In this document: one piece after another, positions 12,076 to 22,765 of the stretch | Layout of the letters: the number at the start of each line of letters is the position of its first letter | Numbering within the stretch: the first letter of the stretch is position 1 | Assembly: GCF_963576615.1 (NCBI RefSeq) | Contig: NC_088709.1 | Location: forward strand, 20,601,243-20,665,242 | From: Watersipora subatra | Lineage: Eukaryota > Bryozoa > Gymnolaemata > Cheilostomatida > Watersiporidae | Reading direction: 5' to 3' | DNA length: 64,000 bases | Program-made: the position numbers and the translations under genes | The notes under the pieces: generated by a model | The model's input: only the letters and a program-made list of their open reading frames with translations | The model's database searches: none | What the model was told of the DNA's origin: nothing

Positions 12076-14228
12076 CCCATAACCACCTTAGAACAGGTAA
12101 AAGTGGTAAGAAATGTTGAAAAGTTGGTAATACAAACCAATAACACTACACTAGAACTTTCCCTGTCATACACTCCAGGACCTGATATTGGAATAAGTGA
12201 TAATGGAAAAAAGAAATGGCAGTGCTGGTTGTTGAAAAAGTAGTTGTCAGCAGGAAATGGCAGAGTTTGGTATAAATGAAAGTTGTTCGACATCGCATAA
12301 AATAAAATTGAGGGAGCACGACTTTAAAAAGGTGCAAATAACAATTTCAACAAATATAGAAAAGTTAAATAAGTTCAACGTTCTGTTAAAGGTCACGCAA
12401 TCTAGTCTCCTCTCTTTTACGTTGTAGGATTTGGTCATTGATAGCTAATCGAGTGAAGCGCTCCTTAGCAAAGTTGTTAATTAATTAGAGCTGTAAGCCT
12501 AACCTACTGTAATGTATGCTATTTAACAACAATCAGGAAACATGTTTATTATAACTTTAAAAAATTTTAAAACTCAAATCTTAAATCTTTAAAATAAAAC
12601 AAATGTTTTTGTCATAAAGGGGCATTGTAGTTCGGCCCGAGCTTGTACATAGGTTGCAAAGAATTTTGGCTAACGTTTTAAATAATTTAATGAAACCTTC
12701 GGTGATTGGACAAAAAAACATAGGCTGACCAACTGCGTACCACAATTTCGTACCTGTAAATTGGTTTACACCTCAAACGGTCTATGTTTCTTTCAGAAAC
12801 CTTCGGATAAATTTGATTACCAGTAAACAATGCCATAGACTAGTGAAACGAGCGCGGTTTTCTCGTAAATTGCGCACTGCTAAATAGTTCTACTATCTGT
12901 CGCACGGCTTTATTGGCATATCATAAGCCGGTCCTAACTTTTATTAAACGAAGCTTTTCAAGCGTTTTGGGGCGATTTTAGGCCAAATTAATCTGTATAT
13001 TTATGTATAATCCGATTGGATGGGTTCGTTTTAAGACACTGTCAACACTTTTCAAAGACTTGGTAGTATGTTCAAATAGGTTTATATGTGTTTTGTAATG
13101 TTATTATACTTGAACGACTTTACAAAACAATAGTTAAATTTGTTGATGAGATTTTGAAACAAGGGTTTGCAACGTTGTACGTTTGCACATGCATTTATCA
13201 TAAAAACTCTCAAACTTCGCCCCGCTCATTTGGTCGTGGGATTACTGTGCACTGACTAAAACTTAGGTTTGGTCTTTTTTACTTGAAGGATGAAAAGGGT
13301 GAGTTTGAGACTACCTTGGAACAGATTAGACAATTCACCTGCAGTTTATCGTTTGTATAGCATGAAATCTCCATAACATAAACATCCTTGTAATAGATGG
13401 TGCAGAATCATTCCAAATAGTTGCAAACAACATACAAGTCAGTTTGAAATACGGAGTGACTAAATAAAAGTTTTATATTAGCAAAGGTTTTGACGCCAAA
13501 AACTGAGTTAGAGATAATAATGCTGAGTAATTTTCCTCTTAACGGAACAAAGGAATTGCCAAGAAACCAAAACAGTTTGTTTTAGAACTCCAAGTCAGCA
13601 CTGATTGGTTTCTTAAATGATAATTATAGCAAACATGCTACAAAATATGTACGAAACAAACAGTTATTATTTTTAAATAAACAGTTACCAAAAAAATAAT
13701 TATTATTATTTACTAAAAACAACTTAAAATATATTAAACTTGGCAGGCTTGATTTTCTATAATCAAATAAAAATACAAAAGAATAATTTATAGACAGAGT
13801 GAATATCAGCAACATGATAAAGACATAATACTTTTGATGGGAGTTGTCCTTTTCATATACATCTCTGCAAGTGCAAGAAGCTGAGCCATGGTATCACTTT
13901 TCCAAGTTTTAAATGTTCACATTTAAAGGCTCAGACGTTTACAAGCAAAATATGGCTATCAGGCTATTCATTTTAGCTTTTTCATTGTTGTGCAGTACAT
14001 TTATTACAAAGAAGGAGCAGCCTGTTTTTAGCGTGGCTTTACTTTTATAAAACTACTTTTATTATTTCACAAAAAAGACTTGAACTTTTATGCACCTAAT
14101 TAAATTACTTCAGCTTTTAAAATTTCATACCATGGTACATAAACCTGAGTTTGTCTACTCGAAAGACTTGGCAAACATGAAATAATCTAATCCCTCATGC
14201 ACAAGTGATTAGAATTAGCTTAATAAAA
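12076..14228. other. Intergenic, no gene seen
   Basis: Possible weak extension of the LTR-like repeat to about 12250. The rest is AT-rich with short frames only. Confidence 0.4.
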
Positions 14229-14350
14229 AATTTCATATAAAGGGAGTTGTCTGCTTTGTTAATCTTCGAGTTATCCTCTCTGCTGAAGACAAAAAAGAAA
14301 ATTAAGCTCCGCCTTACTGTCGTAACGATCCAAACAATCACACATGCGAT
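14229..14350 (+). repeat. Dispersed repeat, copy 2 of 2
   Basis: Same-orientation copy of 293-400, sharing AGGGAGTTGTCTGCTTTGTT and ATCCAAACAATCACA. Confidence 0.55.
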
Positions 14351-14869
14351 AATGTTGAAACTTGTAACACGCGCTTTGAAACGCGTAATTGAGTTTAGAA
14401 CAATTTTTCTCGGTAACTTAAAGTAAGCTATTTCGCATAAATTGGAATATTAACTCATCAGTTCTTGTTTGACTATGTCAGAGAGCCTAACTATATTTTA
14501 TTAGCATAAAGTACACGGAATTGTTTTTGCAATACTTTTTTGCACCTAGTGACGCTTTGTATATATATTACAAGGTAGTAGAACTTTTTCGTCGGAACCT
14601 CCAAAAAGGTTTATCTTTGCATTTTGGAAAACAATTGTTTGTTGGCAGTATAACGCTTTTTCTAATTTATATGCAGATTATGCGTAGGGCCTGTTAGCGT
14701 TTCATCCAATACCTGACAATCTATGTACCATAAATCTGAAAATGTGGTCTAATGTCGCGTTGTATTGCAGCAGTAATATTTCCCGCATGCACTGTTTTTG
14801 AATTTTAGGCAAATTTTTCAAGACATTTGTTTTGTGTGATTGTGGAGAAATTATTTTATGCATGGCTAA

Positions 14870-14985
14870 TCCGAATTCACACACATCATTAGTGTTGAAA
14901 TTTCTTGTGATCTTATTTTATTTTGTATGTGTTTAGTTAACAAGTTGGCTTTTGCTTATCTTGTCGGAACTGATTTAATTATCAC
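14870..14985 (-). repeat. LTR-like repeat copy B, distal piece
   Basis: On the minus strand this continues copy B of the LTR-like repeat after the gypsy element 1 insertion: AAATCAGTTCC, TCAACACTAATG and GGATTAGCCATGCAT match 11945-12060. The junction falls exactly at the ATCAC target duplication (14981-14985). Confidence 0.65.
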
Positions 14986-15220
14986 TGTCAAATTGATGCG
15001 TATATAGAAACTCAATGTATTATGCTTGAGTACAGTATATATTGAATGAATACAAGTAGACTGTTCTTGACAACACTGGGATATTAACTGAAGACACGTT
15101 TCACACAGGATGATAAAAACAACATGATGAAATAGGATGTGATACACCACAACTAATGACCATAGTTAACCCACCAAATGACCATAGCTAAACAATGTTA
15201 GCTGACATCATATTATGACA
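14986..15220 (-). repeat. Gypsy 1, 3' LTR
   Basis: 235 bp, nearly identical to 20902-21133. It follows the polypurine tract on the minus strand. A TCA insertion near 15207 is the main length difference from its partner. Confidence 0.9.
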
Positions 15221-15234
15221 TCTCCTTTTTTCCC
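15221..15234 (-). promoter_or_regulatory. Polypurine tract of gypsy 1
   Basis: On the minus strand GGGAAAAAAGGAGA lies immediately before the 3' LTR, the expected position of the plus-strand primer. Confidence 0.8.
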
Positions 15235-15347
15235 AAAATAAGACTTGTGGTTGGTTGCGTTGTGAGAAAATTCAAAGCAATATTCATCCAATCCAAACAA
15301 TATCTAAGCAACGGTGTCTGTAAGCTAAAGATAAAATGAAGCTATAA

Positions 15348-15540
15348 TAAAACATGAACTTATTCATGCTGCTTGCGGTTTACTACAGATATAATATATG
15401 ATAGCAAACTCCATGCATAGTAGCAATAAGCCATATTAGCCATAAAATATGCTAAGCTAAAACATGAAATGATTCATGCTGCATGCATACTACCACCACA
15501 AGTATAATATATATGACAGAAAACTTCATGCATATGTAGC
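15348..15540 (+). repeat. Two imperfect tandem units in gypsy 1 3' region
   Basis: AAAACATGAA..TATTCATGCTGC...ATAATATATGA...CCATGCATAGTAGC at about 15350-15425 recurs in altered form at about 15458-15538. This lies between the pol stop and the 3' LTR; no ORF. Confidence 0.5.
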
Positions 15541-15765
15541 TAGACAAGTAATATCATATTTTGAAAATGTCACATGAAATTGTGCAGGAATTTTCATGAT
15601 TCACTGCATTTTTCAGAGCAAGTACCAGCTATTTAAAGTAAACAATTGTATCCTTATACAGTCAAACATGGATAACTCGAACTTCAAGGGACCGAGCAAA
15701 AGTGTTCGAATTATCAGAGCATTCAAGTTATCAGAGCACTGTCACAAGTCCATATATTTACTTGG

Positions 15766-15799
15766 ACGTTTTAAACTACGTATACGTAGTTTAAAACGT
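15766..15799. repeat. Perfect 34-bp palindrome
   Basis: ACGTTTTAAACTACGTA followed directly by its exact reverse complement, with no spacer. Confidence 0.9.
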
Positions 15800-15894
15800 T
15801 TTCATGAAAAAGTATAGAGATTTTTCTATCACTTGAGATTGGTTTGTTGTTTGAGGTGATGTTATTGTCAGAACATTTTTCAGATTGACATTGG

Positions 15895-16301
15895 CAAAAC
15901 TTGATCGTTGTTGAAATGCTCAAAAGAAAAGACTTTTTTTTTTTGGGTTTTACCCACGATCAATTTTGCCGTTTTTTCTTGAAGTTTATGCAGATTACCT
16001 TACTTTACCTGGGATTCGTTGAGAGCAACACTCCGAGGCAGTTCAATTAGAAGTTTTACGAGGTTTTACGGTACATTCTATATCACTCACGCTTTTTTCA
16101 AAACTTGATCGTTGTTGAAATGCTCAAAAGAAAAGACTTTTTTTTTTGGGTTTTACCCACGATCAATTTTGCCGTTTTTTCTTGAAGTTTATGCAGATTA
16201 CCTTACTTTACCTGGGATTCGTTGAGAGCAACACTCCGAGGCAGTTCAATTAGAAGTTTTACGAGGTTTTACGATACATTCTATATCACTCACGCTTTTT
16301 T
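15895..16301 (+). repeat. 204-bp tandem duplication
   Basis: A block starting CAAAACTTGATCGTTG at 15895 is repeated at 16099. It contains a T-run, CCCACGATCAATTTTGCCG and CACTCCGAGGCAG. The copies differ by only a few bases (T-run length and one C/A-type change), so the duplication is recent. Confidence 0.9.
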
Positions 16302-16472
16302 AATAGATACTTATGGAATGTACACACGTATTCTGTGTTTAGGTCAAACGATGAATAGTTTTTTGTAGCTCAGACAACGTATACGTTTAATTACAACATT
16401 TTTTAAGACGTTTTAAACATTCAACATTCCGACGTTGATTCAACGCGGAATCAACGTAGGAAAACTATTCAT

Positions 16473-16592
16473 CACGGGCTAGCCGAGTCACGCACTCAAG
16501 GATTTTTGCCAGGCACATACAAAACAACATGCGATTTTTGTTTTGTATGTGAGTGGCGACAATTCTTGCGCGCGTGACCCGGCTAGCCCGTG
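16473..16592. mobile_element. 120-bp hAT-like foldback MITE
   Basis: Terminal inverted repeats of 21 bp (CACGGGCTAGCC...), with one mismatch between arms, are flanked by the 8-bp direct repeat CTATTCAT (16465-16472 and 16593-16600). An 8-bp duplication is the hAT signature. An inner inverted repeat (CACATACAAAAC / GTTTTGTATGTG) makes nearly the whole element foldable. It lies within the pogo-like element. Confidence 0.85.
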
Positions 16593-16916
16593 CTATTCAT
16601 CGTATCGCAGTATAATTCAAATTTCACCAAACTTTTAGAAAAGTCGTTGACAAAAATATTTTGCCGATGGTGGTAATAACAACGCTTATGAATTACGAAA
16701 AGATGAAGTTTACCTCTATGGCTTTGAATAAAGTGATTTTCTAAAGCGAAAACAACCGTTTCTGTAGCTGTTGGGCAAAAAAACGGTTCGAATTAACAGT
16801 GTTGAGTTCGAGTTATCTATAGCAATTTATCATTACGTGGGAACGGACCAAAGGAAATGTTCGAATTAACCATGTGTTCGAGCTATCCGTGGACGAGTTA
16901 TCCATGTTTGACTGTA

Positions 16917-18398
16917 TTTGGATGGCAGCCTATGTTCACGCTGCGGTCGCGGAGAACGAGGGGGATCTCGGGTAGCTATATTTTCTGGTGGTACAGCTGC
17001 TGGCATCTTTTTAGCACCTACCTCCTCACCATCCATATTTACCTCACCTGCATCACTAAACACATCACTCTCACTTACCTTTCCAGCTTTACGAATATCT
17101 TTTCGATTCTTCCTATACTCTGTCCCACATGCCTTTCTGACCAGATATGAACGCTCGCTTACCTGACTACCTACTTTTCCTCTAACCCACGGTCCATTGG
17201 CCATTTTAAATTAGCAATCTTGCCCCTTGTTTAACTGCATCTTTTCGTTTCCAGCCCGACTGTCAAAGTAAAACTTGTCTCGCTCTTTTTGCTCACCCAA
17301 CTGCTCTCGTAGCTTCAGTAAGTCATATGGCTGCACTGCATATTGTTTAGCAGCAACTGGTATTTTATCCCATAGCACCCTACCTTGGAAATACTGAGCG
17401 GGTGATCGCAAGCCATTTGCTATGGGAGTGTTCCTAATAGCCAGCAACCCATCGACCCAATTGTCACCTGCACTCAGGCACTTTTTCATCATTGTCTTGA
17501 TTGTACCTATAGTGCGCTCAACTTGGCCATTACCAGATGCATGTAATGGAAAGCTGGTCCTGTGCATTACACAATATTGTGAGCAAAACTGTTGGAAATC
17601 TAAGCACATAAACTGACTGGCGTTATCACTTATCAATTTCTCTGGAGTACCCCAATCAGCGAAAATCTCTCTCAAAGCCTGTATCACACACCTACTAGAT
17701 GTTGCCTGTCTCAGGGCCTTAACAATAGGCCATTTAGTCAAGTAGTCTACTGCCATAAGGTAACTATTTCCATTTACATGGAACAAATCAACACCCAGCG
17801 CTTGGAATGGGTATTGTGGTATTTCCATTGGGATCAGTGGTTCTTTCTTACTTTCTCTAGCAGTGCTCAAACATGCATCACACGACATACACTTATCCTC
17901 CACATGTTTTCTCAAACCTCGCCAAAAAACACTACCCTGTGCCCTCTGCAACATCTTGGTTATCCCCTGATGAGACGCATGCAATTTTTGCAACACTTCA
18001 GTTCCAAGGGATGCAGGAATGACAACTCTTGAACCATACATTACCAAGCCATTTACCTCTGACAGCTCATATCTATAATTGTAATACGGAAGCGCCAGAC
18101 TGGAACAAGATTTACAAGCATTTGGCCACCCTTGTTTAATGTATTTGAGCACTACAGAAAGCTCATTGTCGCACTGAGTAGCCCCAGTGTATTTCCTCAT
18201 TGCATCATCGCTGCTAATTATCACCTGGCACACTTGTAACAATGGGTCCGCACCTAAATCATCATATGAATCAATGCCTTGTGGGCACGTGCAAGATAGC
18301 AAATCAGCTACTGTCATGTCTGTGCCTGGTGTGTACTTGTACAGTAACAGTGTCCCTACCCCATAAATAGTACTTGAATCGCTTGCATGCAAACACAA
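16917..18398 (-). pseudogene. Gypsy 1 integrase and pol C-terminus
   Basis: Minus-strand frame of 395 codons, then an in-frame TAA (17211-17213), then about 96 more codons in the same frame down to the pogo-like insertion. Residues 140-176 form the HHCC zinc-binding domain (H140, H143, C170/C173/C176). The catalytic triad D204, D258, E294 has D35E spacing (VDLF, SDNAS, NGQVERT). Past the TAA comes the GPY-like, basic tail (SYLVRKACGTEYRKNRK). The first codons before TPGTDMTVADLLS are the remains of RNase H. The integrase core looks intact, but the ORF is interrupted on both sides. Confidence 0.88.
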
Positions 18399-19436
18399 TT
18401 GCTAAAAGTTCTTTCTCAATTTGAGAATATCTCTGTTGTGTCTCAGTGAGAGACTTGGCAGCATACTCAATAGGCCTACCCTGTTGCATCAGAACAGCCC
18501 CTAAGCTATGTGCGCTACTGTCGGCTGAAACCACACTTGGCTTGTTTGTGTCATAGTAGGATAGCATAGGTGCATGAGAAACAGCATTTTTTATTTGGTC
18601 AAATGCACCCTGCTGTGGCTTTTGCCACATGAATTGGACACCCTTTTTGCACAACTGTCTCAGAGGCATGGTCATTTCCTTAAGATTCTTTATGAATTTA
18701 GCCAAATATCCCACAAAGCCAAGAAAAGTTTGAACAGCCCGTTTGTTTTGTGGGACCATCATATTTTGTACAGTGTCTATTTTGTCCTTGTGTGCACAGA
18801 TACCTTCCCCAGATAGTTCATAGCCCAGAAAAACAACCCTTTTTGACAAAAAACACTTTTTGCTTTGTTCAAAATAATGCCAGCTTCTGCAAGGCGCTCC
18901 AGAACAGCTTCCTACCTTGCATCGTGTTCATCTAAAGTTATAGCGTGAATCAGCACATCATCAATGTACACTTCTACACCGGCAATACCTTTCAGCAAGT
19001 CCACCATCAGTTGGTGAAAAATTTCAGGTGCATCAGTGATGCCCATTGGCAATCTCAGGTATTTAAATTTTCCAAATGGTATTAAAAAACATGTCAGCTT
19101 AGATGACTTTTCATCAGGAACGAGCTGGTGAAAACCTTGTTTTCCATCTAGACATGAAAAGTACTTAGACCCATGTATGCGGGAAAATATTTCTGATTGA
19201 GTGGATAAGCAGCACTGCGTTCCTACCAGTTGTGAGTTCTAGTACTGAGGGTCTAAGCACAGCCGGATGAAGCTATCAGGCTTGTTCACTCTTACTGATG
19301 GACTAAGCCATTCTGATGCATTCTTGTCTCGAACTATAATTTGTTCTGTTTCCATCCGTTTGAGTTCAGCTTCTGATTTGCTACGTACCTTGTCTGGCAC
19401 CATTATCGGTGGTGATGCTTTAGGAACTGCGCCCAC
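18304..19436 (-). pseudogene. Gypsy 1 reverse transcriptase / RNase H, broken
   Basis: On the minus strand the RT opens with the fingers block (AELKRMETEQII, RLCLDPQ). There is a TAG at 19239-19241 where DLN is expected. It continues in frame through HGSKYFS, LDGKQGF, the catalytic YIDDVL (about 18955-18975) and a second TAG (18912-18914). A frameshift near 18855 leads to the RT thumb and RNase H start (LGFVGYLAKFIKN, SADSSAHSLGAVL, YSQIEKELLAIVFA). At about 18385-18400 the frame breaks and an estimated 45-50 residues of RNase H, including the TDH region, are missing. Confidence 0.88.
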
Positions 19437-20809
19437 TTTGAGTTGAAGCGTAATAGGTTAGGATATCTACCTAGACCATTGAACGCATTCTCATGTTTAT
19501 CAATCACACTTGCACCTGACTGAGCTTGAGTACCTACCTGGCCTATGTTGGCTATCAGCTGCATAGCATTTATTGCAGGCATTCCTAACAGTGTTTGGGA
19601 ATTCTGCACAACCACATAAAACACTTCCTTGCATTTTTTGAGTCTCCCAGCATGCACAACCAAAATGGCATTCTCTGCAGTGCCCAAAAGTGGAATTGAT
19701 TTCCCAGCATAGCCTGTGACAACTGCAGTTGATTTTTTAACACGTGTTACGCTCAAACTCTTAGCAGTGGTACGAGACATCACCAAAACCTTTGCCCCGG
19801 TGTCAACCTTAGCCTCAAATGTCTGGTTATATGCTCTGAGTTTAATCGACCACTTAGAATTACATTCAACAGCTTTTGTTTCACGTACAAAAAGACATAA
19901 TGTATCTAGATTCAAATATTGAGCATTTGACTCAAGCTCTTCGTGCTCATTAGAAACATCTACAGCACGCATTTTTCTTGGATTTGACTGACAAACAGAA
20001 TAGAAATGATTGAATCTCTTACAGTTTTTACATCTCTTTCCGTATGCAGGACATCGTCTTATTGCATGAGACCCTCCACAGTATTTACAGTTTTTGATAA
20101 AGTCACTTTGCGTCGGCATCCTTGTGCGTTCAGGCTCAGCACTGCTTCTGCTCTTGTCAGATTCACCCTTGCTGCGACCCCTACCCAGGGACTTTTGGGT
20201 AGTCGTGTTGCTCCGCCATTGGAGAGAAGCCACTGTTTTCTCTCCATCTAACTCCAATTGCTGACTTTGTAAAATAGTCTCTTTTGCTCTCATTTTTGCT
20301 TTAATTGTGTCCACAGTTACATCTGCATCAAGTTGTAACTCTCTCGAAAGAGCTTTATCCTCCATTCCAGCCAGTAATCTAATTTTTAGCATAATATTTT
20401 GTTTTTCTGGACTGAGTCCGCACTTAATGATTAACTCATACAATTCACGGATGAATTGTTCATTCGTTTGTCCTATAACTTGCACACAGCTGCCAAAAAT
20501 AATCTGATAATGAAGCGTATTGCTGGTTGGATTGAAGTACTCGTTGAACGCTTCAACTGTATTGTCATACAACTTACTTGGGTTGGCTGTTGCTTGTTCC
20601 GTAGATGGTGTTAATAATGTCAGTTGCGCAGAAACCTTTTCTGCTTCGTCTCCCATTACATAGATTAAAGTGTCTACTTGTCTACTGGCACTTTTTTCAT
20701 GTAGTCCACTGGCTTGTCTGAATCTTTGGAATTGTTTGATCCAATCGCTCCAGCTTTCCTGAGCATTGGTGAAATCCAGCGGGTCAGGATGTCTCACTCC
20801 AGTCGTCAT
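19403..20809 (-). pseudogene. Gypsy 1 gag-protease, frameshifted at its end
   Basis: 468 codons from ATG 20807-20809. Residues about 1-190 are a capsid-like gag region (WSDWIKQFQRF near the start). Residues 241-273 hold two zinc knuckles, C-x2-C-x3-H-x4-C and C-x2-C-x4-H-x4-C. The aspartic protease motif is VDTGAKV (DTG at 336-338), with a following LLGMPAIN. After GLGRYP a one-base shift near 19460 moves the true frame to the RT segment. Gag, protease and pol were probably one long ORF originally. Confidence 0.88.
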
Positions 20810-20883
20810 ACTTGATACTTGACTTGAATATATCCTTGGGGATATTTTACTATTCTCTGAACAATGTTGTCCGTAGTACCCGT

Positions 20884-20901
20884 ATCCTGCCTACGATGCC
20901 A
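20884..20901 (-). promoter_or_regulatory. Primer binding site of gypsy 1
   Basis: On the minus strand TGGCATCGTAGGCAGGAT directly abuts the 5' LTR. Its complement reads as a tRNA 3' end: T-arm ..ATCCTGC, seven acceptor bases, discriminator G, CCA. The T-arm resembles tRNA-Ser, but the acceptor does not match the tRNA-Ser I know, so the primer tRNA is unassigned. Confidence 0.7.
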
Positions 20902-21133
20902 TGTCAAATTGATGCGTGTATAGAAACTCAATGTATTATGCTTGAGTGCGGTATATATTGAATGACTACAAGTAGACTCTTCTTGACAACACTGGGTTAT
21001 TAACTGAGGACACATTTCACACAGGAGGATAAAAACAACATGATGAAATAAGATGTGATACACCACAACTAATGACCATAGTTAACCCACCAAATGACCA
21101 TAGCTAAACAATGTTAGCTGACATATTATGACA
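20902..21133 (-). repeat. Gypsy 1, 5' LTR
   Basis: 232 bp, TGTCA...TGACA, partner of 14986-15220. It is followed on the outer side by target duplication ATCAC. Confidence 0.9.
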
Positions 21134-21610
21134 ATCACTAGTTCGGGTACAAGTGGAGGTGTTGAGCTGTTTTAAGAAATACTGATATTTACCAGTAAAA
21201 GTTACTTCTTTATTCCGTGAGTCGAACAATTAAAATATCCAACTAACAAAATTCTAAAAGAATAATATTAATGACAAAATGTTAAAAGAGCTATTAAAAG
21301 TTACATCCTTACTCAAATGGTCGTCGGTGTTTTCTTAACACGGTCCATGCGCCTGCGAGTTTCGATAGTCAGATAAGAGTCATGGCAGTCCTTTCATGTA
21401 GAGGCTCAGTAGTTTAGATAGTAGTGTAGAAGAGGCTCAGCCGATGAAGTAGAATGAGGCTCCATAGGCAGCGCAGAGAGAGGTTCTTCAGCAGGCAGAG
21501 GGGAGAGCCTCCAATGAGGCCCTCAGGAAGGGAGAGGGATGAAGATAGAGATGCGGATATAGACGCTGAGTCATTGGAGCTGTTCTCTTTTATAGACGTC
21601 TTGCATGTGC
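21134..21610 (-). repeat. LTR-like repeat copy B, proximal piece
   Basis: On the minus strand this carries TATAAAAGAGAACAGCTCC, GGAGGCTCTC, AATAGCTCTTTTA and GGTAAATATCAGTA, aligning to 11430-11940. It ends at the gypsy 1 target site and resumes at 14985. Confidence 0.65.
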
Positions 21611-22682
21611 GAAGGCTAGGCTATGGGTGTAGGTTGAATGTTAAGGTTCAATACTTTCTGTCAGGCGTGTGAAGATGTCTTGTTTGCGTAAGTCTTCAGC
21701 TGGTGTATGTGATGTGGGCGTGTAGGGTGGAGCTCATGACTTACTCCTGGTATCTAGGTCATTTTTGCCACGGGTTGCAGATCTGTATGTGGCTCATTTG
21801 ACTCGTCTCTAATGTTTTATGGTGGTATTTTGATTGATTTTGACGGTTTCCACAGGCGGTGTAGACAGTTTCCATGACTGATTTCTTCCAATTTTGAATT
21901 TTCTAATTTTTTTTATTTGACGTGTCCAATTATTAGATCCTTTGATGTCTTTTAGGCATTTTACAGTTTGTAGGTATTAGGCCCTATACGCTTATCCTGT
22001 GGTCTGGCTACATTCCCTGTTGGTATCTTGTTTTCGCAGTATCTCCATTCAACAGTTACATAATCGCATAGTATCTATTGTTTTAGTTTCTAAATGCAAC
22101 AATAACTTAAAGTCAATGATTAGCAGCGACTCATCATTGACTTTGTTTTTACAATGAGCATTAAAACTGTAGGTACATTGAGAATATTCACCATGTGTTG
22201 GTTGCAAATTAATATCGATGACAAAAGTTGGGCTATTTTTATCGAAATTCGACAAAATCACTAGATATAAAAATTGTGAAAATTTACTGATGCTATGAAC
22301 AGAGTATCATTTTCATAGATAGCTCAGCTTATAGTTACTTAAATATTTATAAGGCTACATATATACATTTGTGTTTGAGCAGCGCTAGTGTTTTTTCATG
22401 AGTATGACAAAAATGATTGAACTACATTGAATGAAAACAGTTTTTTATGTCAATGTTTGTAAAAGAATTTTGTTGATTGCTATTACACTATATTTTTAGT
22501 TGAGTGTACAAGTAGCAGCAGTATAGCTCTTTCATGAGTATAGCAACATGTTAAACATGTTTAAAATGTTTCAAAATTGGGGAGAAGATGCAGAGTATAT
22601 GTGACCAGCCACCACTGAAGTCATTGATGCTAAAAATCAACTGATACCAAATCATGATGGAAAGAGTGGCCTGAAAAAAAAT
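21611..22682. other. Intergenic, no gene seen
   Basis: AT-rich text with short frames only. Confidence 0.4.
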
Positions 22683-22765
22683 GGGGCAGATTTATCACAC
22701 ATGGGTGGGTTGAGCACTGGTGTGGGGCAGGTTGATCATATACGGGGCAGGTTGAGCAAAACTTG
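22683..22765 (+). repeat. Four-copy ~20-bp minisatellite
   Basis: Four successive units of the form GGGGCAGGTTGATCATATAC, each slightly diverged (GGGCAG.TTTATCAC, GGTGGGTTGAGCAC, GGGGCAGGTTGATC, GGGGCAGGTTGAGC). Confidence 0.7.

Larger units (their letters stand above)
15659..16914. mobile_element. Non-autonomous pogo-like (Tc1/mariner) element inside gypsy 1
   Basis: Termini are CAGTCAAACATGGATAACTC and the inverted ...GAGTTATCCATGTTTGACTG, flanked by TA (15657-15658 and 16915-16916). The subterminal text (TCGAACTT, TTCGAATTA) is also mirrored. CAGT ends and TA duplication are typical of pogo/Tigger-type elements. The 1256 bp hold no transposase. Inside are a 34-bp palindrome, a 204-bp tandem duplication and a nested foldback. 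Removing it rejoins the last codons of gypsy pol, which dates it after the gypsy insertion. Confidence 0.85.
14986..21133 (-). mobile_element. Ty3/gypsy LTR retrotransposon 1, complete but inactive
   Basis: The 6148-bp element is bounded by direct LTRs starting TGTCA and ending TGACA, flanked by ATCAC on both sides (14981-14985 and 21134-21138). The primer binding site abuts the 5' LTR and the polypurine tract abuts the 3' LTR. The minus-strand order is gag, protease, RT, RNase H, integrase, the order of Ty3/gypsy. I count about 10 substitutions and one 3-bp indel between the LTRs (about 4-5%), so it is not recent. A pogo-like element sits inside it at 15659-16914. The coding region has two RT stops, frameshifts, an RNase H deletion and a stop after integrase. 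Confidence 0.93.
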
